Below are positions 55,877-64,000 of a DNA stretch of 64,000 bases, one piece after another. The notes under the pieces were generated by a model. The model was not told the DNA's origin. It saw only the letters and a program-made list of their open reading frames with translations, and searched no databases. The stretch is from Oxyruncus cristatus. Taxonomy: Eukaryota > Chordata > Aves > Passeriformes > Cotingidae. A program made the translations under genes and the position numbers. The stretch is from contig VXAY01006780.1 of assembly GCA_013399855.1 (NCBI GenBank), positions 687,827-751,826 of the forward strand. Reading direction: 5' to 3'. How positions within the stretch are numbered: position 1 is the first letter of the stretch; each line of letters starts with the position of its first letter.

Positions 55877-56040
55877 CTGTCAGTCCCCCAAACCCACCTG
55901 GGAGAGTGACCCAGGGTGTCACAGGGTCCCCCCAAGGCTGTCCCACAGCCCCCAGTCCACTGTCAGCCACCTCAACCCACCTGGGCGAGTGACCTGGGGT
56001 GTTACAGAGACCCTCAGGCTGTCCCCCAGCCCTGCCTCCA
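55877..56040. repeat. Two-copy tandem duplication, unit about 82 bases
   Basis: CTGTCAGTCCCCCAAACCC... (55877-55959) and CTGTCAGCCACCTCAACCC... (55960-56040) share ACCCACCTGGG, GAGTGACC, GGGTGT and GGCTGTCCC in the same order and spacing. Confidence 0.8.
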
Positions 56041-56444
56041 GCCCAGGATCTCCATGCCCATTACCCACCTCCCAGCTCTGCCACATCCCCGGCTTCCCAA
56101 AACTTTGGCTGTGCCCAGCTGGGCACCCTGGGACCCCACAGCATCCCCTGTGCTCACCGCAAACGTCACCTGTCCTGGCACACAGGGTGGGATGGGAGCA
56201 CGTTTTCCCTGGCAGTGTGTCCTGCTTTTCCCAGCCCACAAAGGCCAAATTATCTCTAGTTAGTTGCTCAGAGCTGGGCAGGGCTGCCTGGGCCAAGCTG
56301 GAGCAGGCACAGGTGATCCTGTGCCACACCACAAACCACGGAGCACAAACGGATCCCAAAAGCCAGGGATTCACTGGAAAAAAACCTCTGAAAACACAGT
56401 GGGGCTCCGATTTATTGTGTCTGCTTGGATTTCCCTGGAAACTT
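56041..56444. other. Intergenic, no gene seen
   Basis: About 400 bases of unique sequence with no recognised feature. Confidence 0.5.
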
Positions 56445-56562
56445 GGAATCATAGGATGTGCTGAGCTGGGACAGATTCATCAGGATCATTGGGTCCAACT
56501 CCTGGCCCTGCACAGGACACTCCAGAAGTCCCACCATGGGATTGAGGGATGGTCTGGCACAG
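56445..56562 (-). mobile_element. CR1 LINE 3' fragment, type B-like, diverged
   Basis: GGAATCATAGGATGTGCTGAG, CATCAGGATCATTGGGTCC and GCCCTGCACAGGACAC. Confidence 0.7.
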
Positions 56563-57221
56563 GAGGGTTTGTCCTGCTCTGAGCACCCACAGGAGCTGTG
56601 ACCCTGTGTCCAGTTCAACCCTCACTCCCAGTGCAGCCCAGCAGCTCCTGCTCCTCCAAAGCCTGGAAGAATATCTGTGCCTCTGACCACAAGCCTTGGC
56701 CTGAAAGTGCAGGTTATTAAATTGCATCTATAATGACAAAGTCTGGATTTTTTTTTTGTTTTAAAGACCAAACCAGAGGAGAAGACAAATTGCAGGGCTT
56801 TGCTTTGGTTTGGCAGGAGGGGAGCTGTGAGAGGGAAGTGAGTGAGGGATCAGCAGACATTCCTGATGCTCGTGGTCTGTGGCCACAGGGGAGACAGGGG
56901 CAGACCTGCACAGACCACACTCCCCAAGACTCTCAAAACCTCTCCTCAGCCCTGCCCTGTGGGCTCAGGAAACCACCTCCCCTCCACCCCAGCACCTCCA
57001 TCCCAGCACCATCCCCATGTGTTACTCGTTAGGACAATCAGGGATTACCTTTAATGAGGATCATGAGTCACAGCCAACCAGGCTTATTCAGGTTGTCAAA
57101 CAAATCCAGCCGAGGAGGTGCCAATATTTGCTCAATATTGATAAAATAAATACTCTAAAGCGAAAAGTCCAATGATGCAATTATTATATGGGCATGTTTT
57201 AATGAAAAAAAAAAAAAAAGC
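56563..57221. other. Intergenic, no gene seen
   Basis: Unique sequence with T and A runs at 56749-56757 and 57206-57219. No feature supported. Confidence 0.5.
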
Positions 57222-57616
57222 CAGTCCAGAGGGGGCTGGAGCCCCTCTGCTCTGGAGCCAGGCTGGGAGAGCTGGGGGTGTTCAGCCTGGAGAAGAGAAG
57301 GCTCCAAGGAGACCTTAGAGCCCCTTCCAGTGCCTAAAGGGGCTCCAAGAGAACTGGACAGGGACTTGGGACAAGGGTCTGGAAAGACAGGACAAGGGGG
57401 AATGGCTTTCCACTGCCAGAGGGCAGGGTTAGATGGGATACTGGGAAGAAATTGTTCCCTGTGAGGATGGTGAGGCCCTGGCACAGGTTGCCCAGAGAAG
57501 CTGTGGCTGCCCCATCCCTGGAAGTGTTGAAGGTCAGGTTGGATGGGGCTTGGAGCAACCTGGGGTAGTGGAAGGTGTCCCTGCCCATGGCAGGGGGTGG
57601 GAGTGGATGAGCTGTA
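57222..57616 (+). mobile_element. CR1 LINE 3' end, type C, long copy
   Basis: Starts further 5' than the other type C copies (CCCCTCTGCTCTGGAGCC, GTTCAGCCTGGAGAAGAG, GGCTCCAAGGAGACC) and continues through AGGTTGCCCAGAGAAGC to GGCAGGGGGTGGGAGTGG. An A15 run lies directly in front of it. Confidence 0.92.
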
Positions 57617-57811
57617 AGGGAGTAGTTTGCAGGGGAATGGAAATTATATAAATTATAGAGTGAAACAGCTCTTTAAACGCAGGGAATTTGATGAGTAACA
57701 GCCCCTCAGAGGAGTGAAACAGCATGAATTAATAGCAGGGCAAATTCCTGTGAAGGGGAGGTGCAGTCAGGGATGTAACACAGGCAGGGAAAAACACAAC
57801 ATAAAACATCT

Positions 57812-57918
57812 CAGGGACTGGGTGGGATGGTTGGGGTATCCTGTGCTGGGCCAGGAGTTGCACTTAATGATCCCCGTGGCTCCCTCCCAACTCAGGAGAT
57901 TCTGTGATTCTGTGATAA
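57812..57918 (+). mobile_element. CR1 tail, type B
   Basis: TTGCACTTAATGATCCCCG to GAGATTCTGTGATTCTGTGAT. Confidence 0.8.
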
Positions 57919-59548
57919 AGTACAGCCCAAGCCACAGCACCCATCAGTGCAATCCCACTCTCCAAACTGCTCAGCACCTTTTCCCACCCCATTGCCAAAC
58001 CCAGTCCCATGTGCCTTCCACCTGTGCTGCCTTGGGGTGCCAGGGATTCACTGCTCCATGATTAGGGTCCATAGGGTAATTCCAAGGATTTCAGAAGGAC
58101 CGGAGCAGGGGAACTCTTGCATTATAATGTAATCACATGATTAGGCCTGGATCTGGAAGATCCCGAGCAGGATAATACCTGCAAATCTCATCTTCTGATC
58201 ATTTCCACTCAAACCAGGCTTTTCAAAGGTGTGTTTTAATGAACTGTTTTGCTTCATCAAACACGGGAGCCCTGAATTCTTCAGCACTTCCCACCGGTTT
58301 TGGTGCACATTCTGTCCCACATTTAATGTCGTCATTTTAGCTGGAATACGTGAAAACAAGGAGGCAGGCAATAAATATCCATTATTGCTCCATGGAACAG
58401 ATACATTTCTGGAGGAATACACACGTGGCCTTTAACAGGAGGCAGCAGCACCCGTGTGAGGCCTGAAAGAATTCCTTTGTGCGTGTCCAGAATGTCTCTC
58501 TCTTCGTTCCATCTATTTTTTCCTTCTGTTCTCTAAGATCATTTGAAAATAGGAGCTTGTGTTAGAAACAAGAAGAATTTCCAACACAGCAACAAGGAAA
58601 GGTATAGGATAAACATGCTACTCCCTAGAAATTGAATGTGGAGGACTGTCCAGACAGCTGAATTCCTATGGATTCCAGCTATTGGGGCCATCGTGCCAAC
58701 ACCTTGTTTCCAAACAAAGTCCAGCAAAAGCAGATTGTGGTATCCATAATCTCAGCATATTTAGACTTTTCAGCTAAGGAATCCTGGGAGAGGGGTTATG
58801 AAAACCCTCTGTCCCAGCTCAAGGAATCGCTCCAGCTGATGGTGAGGTGGCACCGTGTCGCACCCGCGCAGGAACATCCAGCGATGGCACAAGAGCTGAT
58901 CCCACCCTAATCCCACACATGGAGGGTTCTCCAGCTGCAAAGCAACACTGAGATACTGAAACCCCCAACTTGCCCTTTGGGGACCCTCAGCTGCCTCTGG
59001 GACGTGCAGCAGAGCAGGCACCGCGTGGTTTGGCACTTACATGGAGCAGGTTGTGGCATCACAGCTCTAACTCCCTGCTCGATTCAGCAGTGAAAACCCC
59101 AGGAAAATGTCAGCAAAATAAGGATTTGACTCCGAGCCTTGTCTGTTAAAAATCGTTGCTAGTCTTCAGTACTCAGATCAATCAGCACATCCATAAAGAA
59201 TTAGTAATAAATTAACTAGTTCATTGTTTGTCTGTAAGACAGGGATGTTTACAGGGACATGGTGATTTATTGAGCCATGGTAGTGTCCCACCATCTTAAT
59301 GAGCAGCTAATTCATCAGCCTTTATCTCTGCTTATAAAAGCAGCAAGAACAGGAGTATTGGGCACTACAAGACCAGTATTGCTGCTGGAATCCAGGGCTG
59401 ATCTTGGCATTTCCCTTCATATCCCCAGAAGTCAATTTTAAAAAGTTGGAGGAGCGAAGGAAAAGCCCGACTGTTGGTACACTAAAAAATTTACTCACAC
59501 ACAGAGCAAACAACAAACTCTGTTGTATTTGACCTGAAGGAGAAGATT
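57919..59548. other. Intergenic, no gene seen
   Basis: 1.6 kb of unique, mostly AT-rich sequence with no recognised repeat or gene. Confidence 0.55.
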
Positions 59549-59658
59549 AATCATGGAATCATGGCATGGTTTGGGTTGGAAGGACCTTGAAGCCCATCCA
59601 GTCCCATCTCCTGCCATGGGCAGGGACACTTAATAGACCAGATTGCTCCAAAAACATC
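59549..59658 (-). mobile_element. CR1 LINE 3' fragment, type C
   Basis: TAATCATGGAATCATGGCATG, GCCATGGGCAGGGACAC and GACCAGATTGCTCC. Confidence 0.85.
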
Positions 59659-60074
59659 TGTATCAATTACCCTGGAGTTTTTTGATAAAGCAAAGATGCA
59701 GAAAAGTGGAGTTAAATCATACTCTTGTAGAAAATCTGCCCAGGGCAGCAGGAATATCCTGTTTTCACTATTATGAGATAATAATGATATTAAACAGGAT
59801 GTAATTATGGCCTCATTAGTTATGGTTCTACACGTTTGTGGGATTAAGTATCTCTATTCAAACCACAAACTCAGCTGAGCCTCAAAAACCCAAAGGACAG
59901 TTTTCTCCACTGAAATTAAAAAGTTTGCCCACTAGGAAGTGCCAAAGAGTCAATAAAATCCACTGACAACCAATAAGCCCGATTCCTGCCGGGACCTCAG
60001 GTGTGACACAGTGGAGATGTCTGGAACAAGATGGCACTTTGCTCCCGGCCAGGTGTGAGGAGGATTATTGTACA
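59659..60074. other. Intergenic, no gene seen
   Basis: About 415 bases of AT-rich unique sequence with no recognised feature. Confidence 0.5.
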
Positions 60075-60166
60075 ACCATGGAATGATTTGGGTTGGAAAG
60101 GACCTTTTAAAGGTCATCTAGTCTAACCCCCTGCCATGGGCAGGGACACCTTCCACTGGACCAGGA
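60075..60166 (-). mobile_element. CR1 LINE 3' fragment, type C
   Basis: ACCATGGAATGATTTGGG, GGACCTTTTAAAGGTC and GCCATGGGCAGGGACACC. Confidence 0.85.
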
Positions 60167-61360
60167 CTGGTGGGTGAGGGCAGGAGCATCTGGAGATGGA
60201 GCCCCTCATGAAGGAGGTCCCACCAGTGGTGTATCCCCAAAAGAAACACTCTGAGCATCCCCCAAACCTTCCTTGGCCCCACACAGAGGGGTTTGTGTGG
60301 GATGCTGGGCTGTCCCTGGCAGAGGTGCCATCACCCCCTGCTCACATCCTGCCAGGCGGCTGCTCCCCCGCCCTCCCTGAACCCGCCTGCTCTGTCTGCT
60401 GGACCTGCACCAGGAGGAAGGAGTGGAGCCAAAAGGAGGAGAAAAACAACTGTCAGGGAGGATAAATCAAGACGCCACAAGGTCTGACAGTGCCCTCAGC
60501 CTGAGCTCATCCTCGGCCCGGAGCTGGACAGGGCTGATGGATGTGCAGCCACGGGGCTTGGGGCCAGGTAGGGTTGGGCTGTGCATGGAGCCACTGGCCT
60601 TACTCCCATTCTCCCCTGATGTTCCTTTTTATCTCCCTTAATCCCTCTGGGAGCACTGTGGGTGGGTGGCTGGCTCTGCTCTGCGCTCCAAGATCCCTTC
60701 AGAGTCAACAACAGGTCATGTGCAGGGCCCTGAAGTCACACCCCCCTGCAATGGCATCTCTCCCCTCGGAGCCTAAAACAAAAGTAACAGTTATTTATGT
60801 TCTGATCTGGCTTGCTTTAATGGAGGAGGAAAAGCTTCACTACCTTCCTCCTCATTTATTACAGGCATTAAGTTAAACATGGTTTCCTCTTAAACTCGAC
60901 CTAATCCAATTAATATTAATATTGCCCTGAGCCAGGCTGATCTCATTAGTGTTGATATTTAATATATTTTCTGCAAGTTGTGCTGAAAATGAGCTTCTTG
61001 CTTTTCATCGAGTCCGGAAGGAAGAAACAGCGTTTTCTTCCAGTTCAAGAACCCATTTGGAATGGGAATAAGAAATGGCCTGGGGTGATAAGTGCTGGCT
61101 GTAGTGGCTCCTCTGTGTCCCAGTGCTCCAGGAGCTGGGAGGGATTGGCTGCCCAGGCAGGACGGGAGGGTGTTCTTGGAAAAGTAACACAGGCCTGGGG
61201 GAGCAGGGGGGGGCAACATTCCCAACACCTGCCTGGCTCCACACACAGTTGGTGCCCATGGGGACAGTTCTGGTGGGATGAAATCGGGGCAGCTCACAGC
61301 AAAGTGTTCCCCAGCTCCCTGAGAAATACAGTTCTGTGTAGTTTTATTTCATTAGTCATC
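60167..61360. other. Intergenic, no gene seen
   Basis: 1.2 kb of unique sequence. No supported gene. Confidence 0.5.
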
Positions 61361-61765
61361 GAATAGAATCATAGAAACATGGAATGGTTTAGGTTGGAAA
61401 AGCCCTCTCAGACCAATCCAACCATTCCCCAGCACTGCCAAGGCCACCACTGACCCATGTCCCCAAGTGCCACATCCACATGGCTTTGAAATCCCTCCAG
61501 GGATGGGGACTCCCAACACTGCCCTAGGCAGCTGTGCCAGGGCTGGATAACCCTTTCCAGGAAGAAATTCTTCCTGATGTCCAACTTGAGCCTTCGCTGG
61601 CACAACTTGAGGCCGTTTCCTCTCTCCCTGTCCCTTGTTCCCTGGGAGCAGAGCCCGACCCCCACCTGGCTCCACCCTCCTGTCAGGGAGTTGCAGAGAG
61701 TGAGAAGGCCCCCCCTGAGCCTCCTTTTCTCCAGGCTGAGCCCCCCCAGCTCCCTCAGCCAAGGA
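61361..61765 (-). mobile_element. CR1 LINE 3' end, type A, long copy
   Basis: ATCGAATAGAATCATAGAAAC, CCACCACTGACCCATGTCC, TTCCCTGGGAGCAGAGCCC and CTTTTCTCCAGGCTGAGCC. Same extent as the intron 3 copy at 17327, in opposite orientation. Confidence 0.9.
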
Positions 61766-62412
61766 ACCTCCACAAGGGACTACCTTGATAAAGTACCTCC
61801 TCCTCCTCGTGGCATTCCCAGATATCAAGGAACACAGCAGGAGAAGCCAACTGGAGAGACCGATGAGGAAACCAATGTGTCCCTCCCCAGATCCAGACAG
61901 GATGGCTCAATAACAACTCCAAATCCATGGGATTTAGCTTTGTTAATGTCAGCTGGTTGAAGAACTGCGGGGTCCACGCGAGTTCCTGCACAGAGGTCAT
62001 GAAGAAGTAAATAAGATAAATCCAGAATTTCTCCAGGCAGCTGTCATGGGGATCACAAATGACTCAGCAGGAGCTATAAAAGGAGTTTCACCCTTAAATG
62101 CTGCCACAGAGCCACGGTCCATGCATCAAACTGGACTTAGGAGGGATAAACCCACTGAGCTCTGACACCCCGGCTTGGCTGGGCAGGAGGAATCACTCCC
62201 TGGTTATGTGGAGGAGCAGCTGCCAGAGGTCAGGGAAAGAAGTGTAGAGCAGAATCTCGAATTAGAGATCATGTTCTGGTCAGGGAAAGGTGTTTAGAGC
62301 AGAATCACACCAGATTTTGGTTGTAGAAATAGCAGCAAGGGAAACAGGACCCATGTTATCCAGAACATAATTCACTTTATGTTTTGGGCCCAGCAGCAAA
62401 TAATTTGGACCC
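61766..62412. other. Intergenic, no gene seen
   Basis: Unique sequence, except that TCAGGGAAAG and GTAGAGCAGAATC near 62231 recur near 62281 as a short imperfect tandem duplication of about 49 bases. Confidence 0.5.
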
Positions 62413-62468
62413 AGTCATAGAATGATTTGGGTTGGAAGGGACCTTAAAGCTCATCTTGATCTCTAGTA
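62413..62468 (-). mobile_element. Short CR1 tail
   Basis: CAGTCATAGAATGATTTGGG then TTGGAAGGGACCTTAAAGC. A plus-oriented octamer pair (CCTATGATTCTATAA) follows at 62504-62518. Confidence 0.75.
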
Positions 62469-62789
62469 TCATGAGGACCTGTAATGTTCTTTCCAAGTCA
62501 ATCCTATGATTCTATAAATTATCTCATGTCCTGTCCAGAGCCTGTAGAGATGATGCAATGAAACTGCACTGTTGCCATCCCCCAGCGCTTGATGTCAGGT
62601 GTATTCCTCCTCCCACATCACAAAATTAATCTTTTCTGGACATGAGTTCATGGTTTTAGGCCAGGCCCGTCTGACCCCTGTGGGTACCCACCACATCCTG
62701 GCTGGTGCCCGGGGACAGCACAGTTTGATCTCCAGAAGCAGCTCTATCAGCAGTGGCAGCTCTTACCTCATCTGTGCCCTGCCCCCAGC

Positions 62790-63249
62790 TCAGCTCTGCA
62801 AACGGTTTCCCTGGAGCCTTCTCTTCTCCAGGTGAACACCCCCAGATCTTTCAGCCTGGTTGCAGAGCAGAGGTTCCAGCCTTTGGAGCATCTCCATGGC
62901 CTCCTCCTCTGGACTCGCTCCAGCAGCTCCACATCCTCTGGATGTTAGACCCCACGGCTGGAGGCAGCTCTGCAGGTGGGCTCACACCTGAGTGGGGCAG
63001 AGGGGCAGAATCCCCCCCTCCCCTGCTTCCTGCCCACGCTGTGGGATCAGCAAAGCACTCAGGGGGTTCTGGGCTGGATCATGTCCAACCTCTCACCCAC
63101 CAACACCCTCAGGGCTGCTCTCACTTGTCCATCCCCAGCCTAGATTGATCCCAGGGGTTGCTTCCACCCAGGTGCAGCACCTGCACTTGGTCTGGTTAAA
63201 ATTCACTCCTGGAGATTGTCCAGATCCCTCTGGATGGCCTCCAGGTGTT
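62790..63249 (-). mobile_element. CR1 LINE fragment including 3' end of ORF2 region, next to tRNA-Leu
   Basis: GGAGCCTTCTCTTCTCCAGG, TCCTCTGGACTCGCTCCAG, CCAACACCCTCAGGGCTGC, ATTGATCCCAGGGGTTGC, CAGCACCTGCACTTGG and CCAGATCCCTCTGGATGGCC match the reverse of the segment before the CR1 3' UTR. It reaches further 5' than any other copy here and stops ten bases short of the tRNA gene. Confidence 0.85.
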
Positions 63250-63253
63250 AAAA
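63250..63253 (-). terminator. RNA polymerase III terminator of tRNA-Leu(AAG)
   Basis: Four T residues on the minus strand beginning seven bases after the tRNA 3' end. This is the minimal length for termination in vertebrates. Confidence 0.7.
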
Positions 63254-63259
63254 CAGTTG

Positions 63260-63341
63260 TGGCAGCGGTGGGATTCGAACCCACGCCCCCGCAGAGACTG
63301 GAGCCTTAATCCAGCGCCTTAGACCGCTCGGCCACGCTACC
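63260..63341 (-). tRNA. tRNA-Leu (anticodon AAG)
   Basis: The minus strand reads GGTAGCGTGGCCGAGCGG... to ...CCGCTGCCA, 82 bases with no intron. The acceptor stem pairs fully (one G-U), the D arm is GCCGAGCGGTCTAAGGC and the anticodon loop TTAAGGC has AAG centred on a CTGGA/TCCAG stem. There is a long class II variable arm (CTC-TGCG-GGG) and the T arm is TGGGTTCGAATCCCA. Box A (TGGCCGAGCGG) and box B (GGTTCGAATCC) are intact, and TTTT (63250-63253) lies seven bases past the 3' end as a polymerase III terminator. It reads CUU/CUC Leu codons and appears functional. It differs from the human Leu-AAG gene I recall only in the variable arm. Confidence 0.97.
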
Positions 63342-63354
63342 CTGGGGACAGTGG

Positions 63355-63435
63355 CGCCAGGAGCGAGATTGGAACCTGGGATCCGGGGAAACATTGACCT
63401 GGGCACAGTGCCTTGGACCACTGGACCATCCTGAC
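63355..63435 (-). pseudogene. Decayed tRNA-Leu(CAG)-like copy
   Basis: The minus strand reads GTCAGGATGGTCCAGTGG, then loop CCCAGGT (CAG centred), then GGTTCCAATCT and TCCTGGC. The 7-bp acceptor stem still pairs (one G-U) and matches vertebrate tRNA-Leu(CAG), whose gene begins GTCAGGATGG. The anticodon stem (CTGTG/CAATG) and T stem (CCAGG/CTCGC) are broken and box B has two changes. It lies 14 bases upstream of the intact tRNA-Leu(AAG), in the same orientation. Confidence 0.75.
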
Positions 63436-64000
63436 TGTCCTCACCTCATGCAAATCCTGTTTTATTCTCATTTTCTTCATGAAAGCCCAGAGGAGAACCA
63501 AGCCCTGCCTGCAGCACACACACACCCCCTCTGCTGCCCTTCCCACTGTTGAATGTGCCTGTTTTGACATGTCCTCTCCCCTCATTCCCTTCCCATGGCA
63601 GCCTCGTCTAAATCCACAGAGAGTCTCCAAACTCCAACAGGGAGACCACCAGATCCACCAGATCTTTCCACACCAACTCCACACCCATCCCTGTGATGCT
63701 TTTCTCAATGACTGAGGGCAATCCCGCCATCCTGTTGGGAATTAAGATCCAGGACCCAATTTTTTTGTCTGATTTGTCCCTTTGCCCCCTGTCCCTGTGC
63801 CCCCAGTGACTCAGAGAGATGCCGGGAGCAGGAGGTCCAAGGGGATGAGGTCATGGATCTCCTGCTCAAGGTGACAAGGGAGGTGGCCAAGCTCCCTCTA
63901 CCTGCAATGGGTGTGCAGCCAACAACAGCTCCTGCCCACTTTGGGCTCAGGGAAGATGCCAAAATCTGCAGGAAACCTGACAAGCTTTGGGAGCCAGACA
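63436..64000. other. Edge region, possible exon start at 63808
   Basis: 63436-63800 holds nothing recognisable. From 63812 a frame reading SERCREQEVQGDEVMDLLLK stays open to the window edge behind a strong pyrimidine tract and CCCCCAG. I recognise no family. Low confidence. Confidence 0.25.

Noticed and set aside
63260..63380. Retroviral primer-binding site reading (TGGCAGCGG... and TGGCGCC...)
   Set aside because: The first is the 3' end of a complete tRNA-Leu gene with all arms and a terminator. No LTR or other proviral sequence is visible around either.
1..64000. CRISPR arrays, operons, ribosome-binding sites, insertion sequences
   Set aside because: The window is vertebrate nuclear DNA with spliced genes and CR1 elements, and no prokaryotic feature is present.

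Overview
The window is vertebrate nuclear DNA, almost certainly from a bird and probably a songbird. It carries roughly 45 fragments of CR1, the main bird LINE, with 3' ends of the ATTCTRTG-octamer type. It also holds one short tRNA-Ile-headed SINE with a CR1-like tail (37824-37930), which resembles a SINE known from zebra finch and relatives. Two multi-exon genes with GT-AG introns, a polymerase III tRNA gene and CpG-rich first exons exclude a prokaryote or virus. The gene order ZRANB2 then PTGER3, both on the + strand, matches the head-to-tail order of these genes on human 1p31.

Layout. 1-15.5 kb: intergenic DNA upstream of ZRANB2 with CR1 fragments and no supported gene. 15.5-27.1 kb: complete ZRANB2, with a CpG-rich promoter, ten coding exons that join in frame to a 334-residue SR-type zinc-finger splicing factor, and a 1.6 kb 3' UTR ending at AATAAA 27059. 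28.1-35.2 kb: PTGER3, the prostaglandin E2 EP3 receptor, with a TATA box, a GC-rich exon 1 (TM1-TM6) and exon 2 (TM7 plus C-tail), 372 residues in all. 35.2-62.8 kb: intergenic DNA, rich in CR1, with no supported protein gene. 62.8-63.5 kb: a long CR1 fragment abutting an intact tRNA-Leu(AAG) gene on the minus strand, followed by a decayed tRNA-Leu(CAG)-like copy. The last 200 bases may hold the start of an unidentified exon.

CR1 fragments are labelled by internal sequence. Type A contains 'ccaccactgacccatgt', type B 'gaggatcatccaaacac' and type C 'tgccatgggcagggaca' (or their complements). The labels are mine, not database subfamilies. '+' means the octamer tail lies at the higher coordinate.

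Points most worth a second look: (1) a minisatellite in ZRANB2 intron 1 that has copied the end of coding exon 1 with its 5' splice site, leaving three intact decoy donors downstream of the real one; (2) the PTGER3 C-tail, which continues without an intron into a type-II-like tail, with the expected GT splice donor at the mammalian tail-switch point replaced by GC; (3) a possible alternative terminal exon in ZRANB2 intron 9; (4) the tRNA-Leu gene with its decayed neighbour; (5) a near-identical duplication around a single N at 49346, probably an assembly artefact. ZRANB2 (pre-mRNA splicing) and PTGER3 (Gi-coupled lipid mediator signalling) are neighbours by ancient synteny. Nothing in the sequence suggests they work in one pathway.
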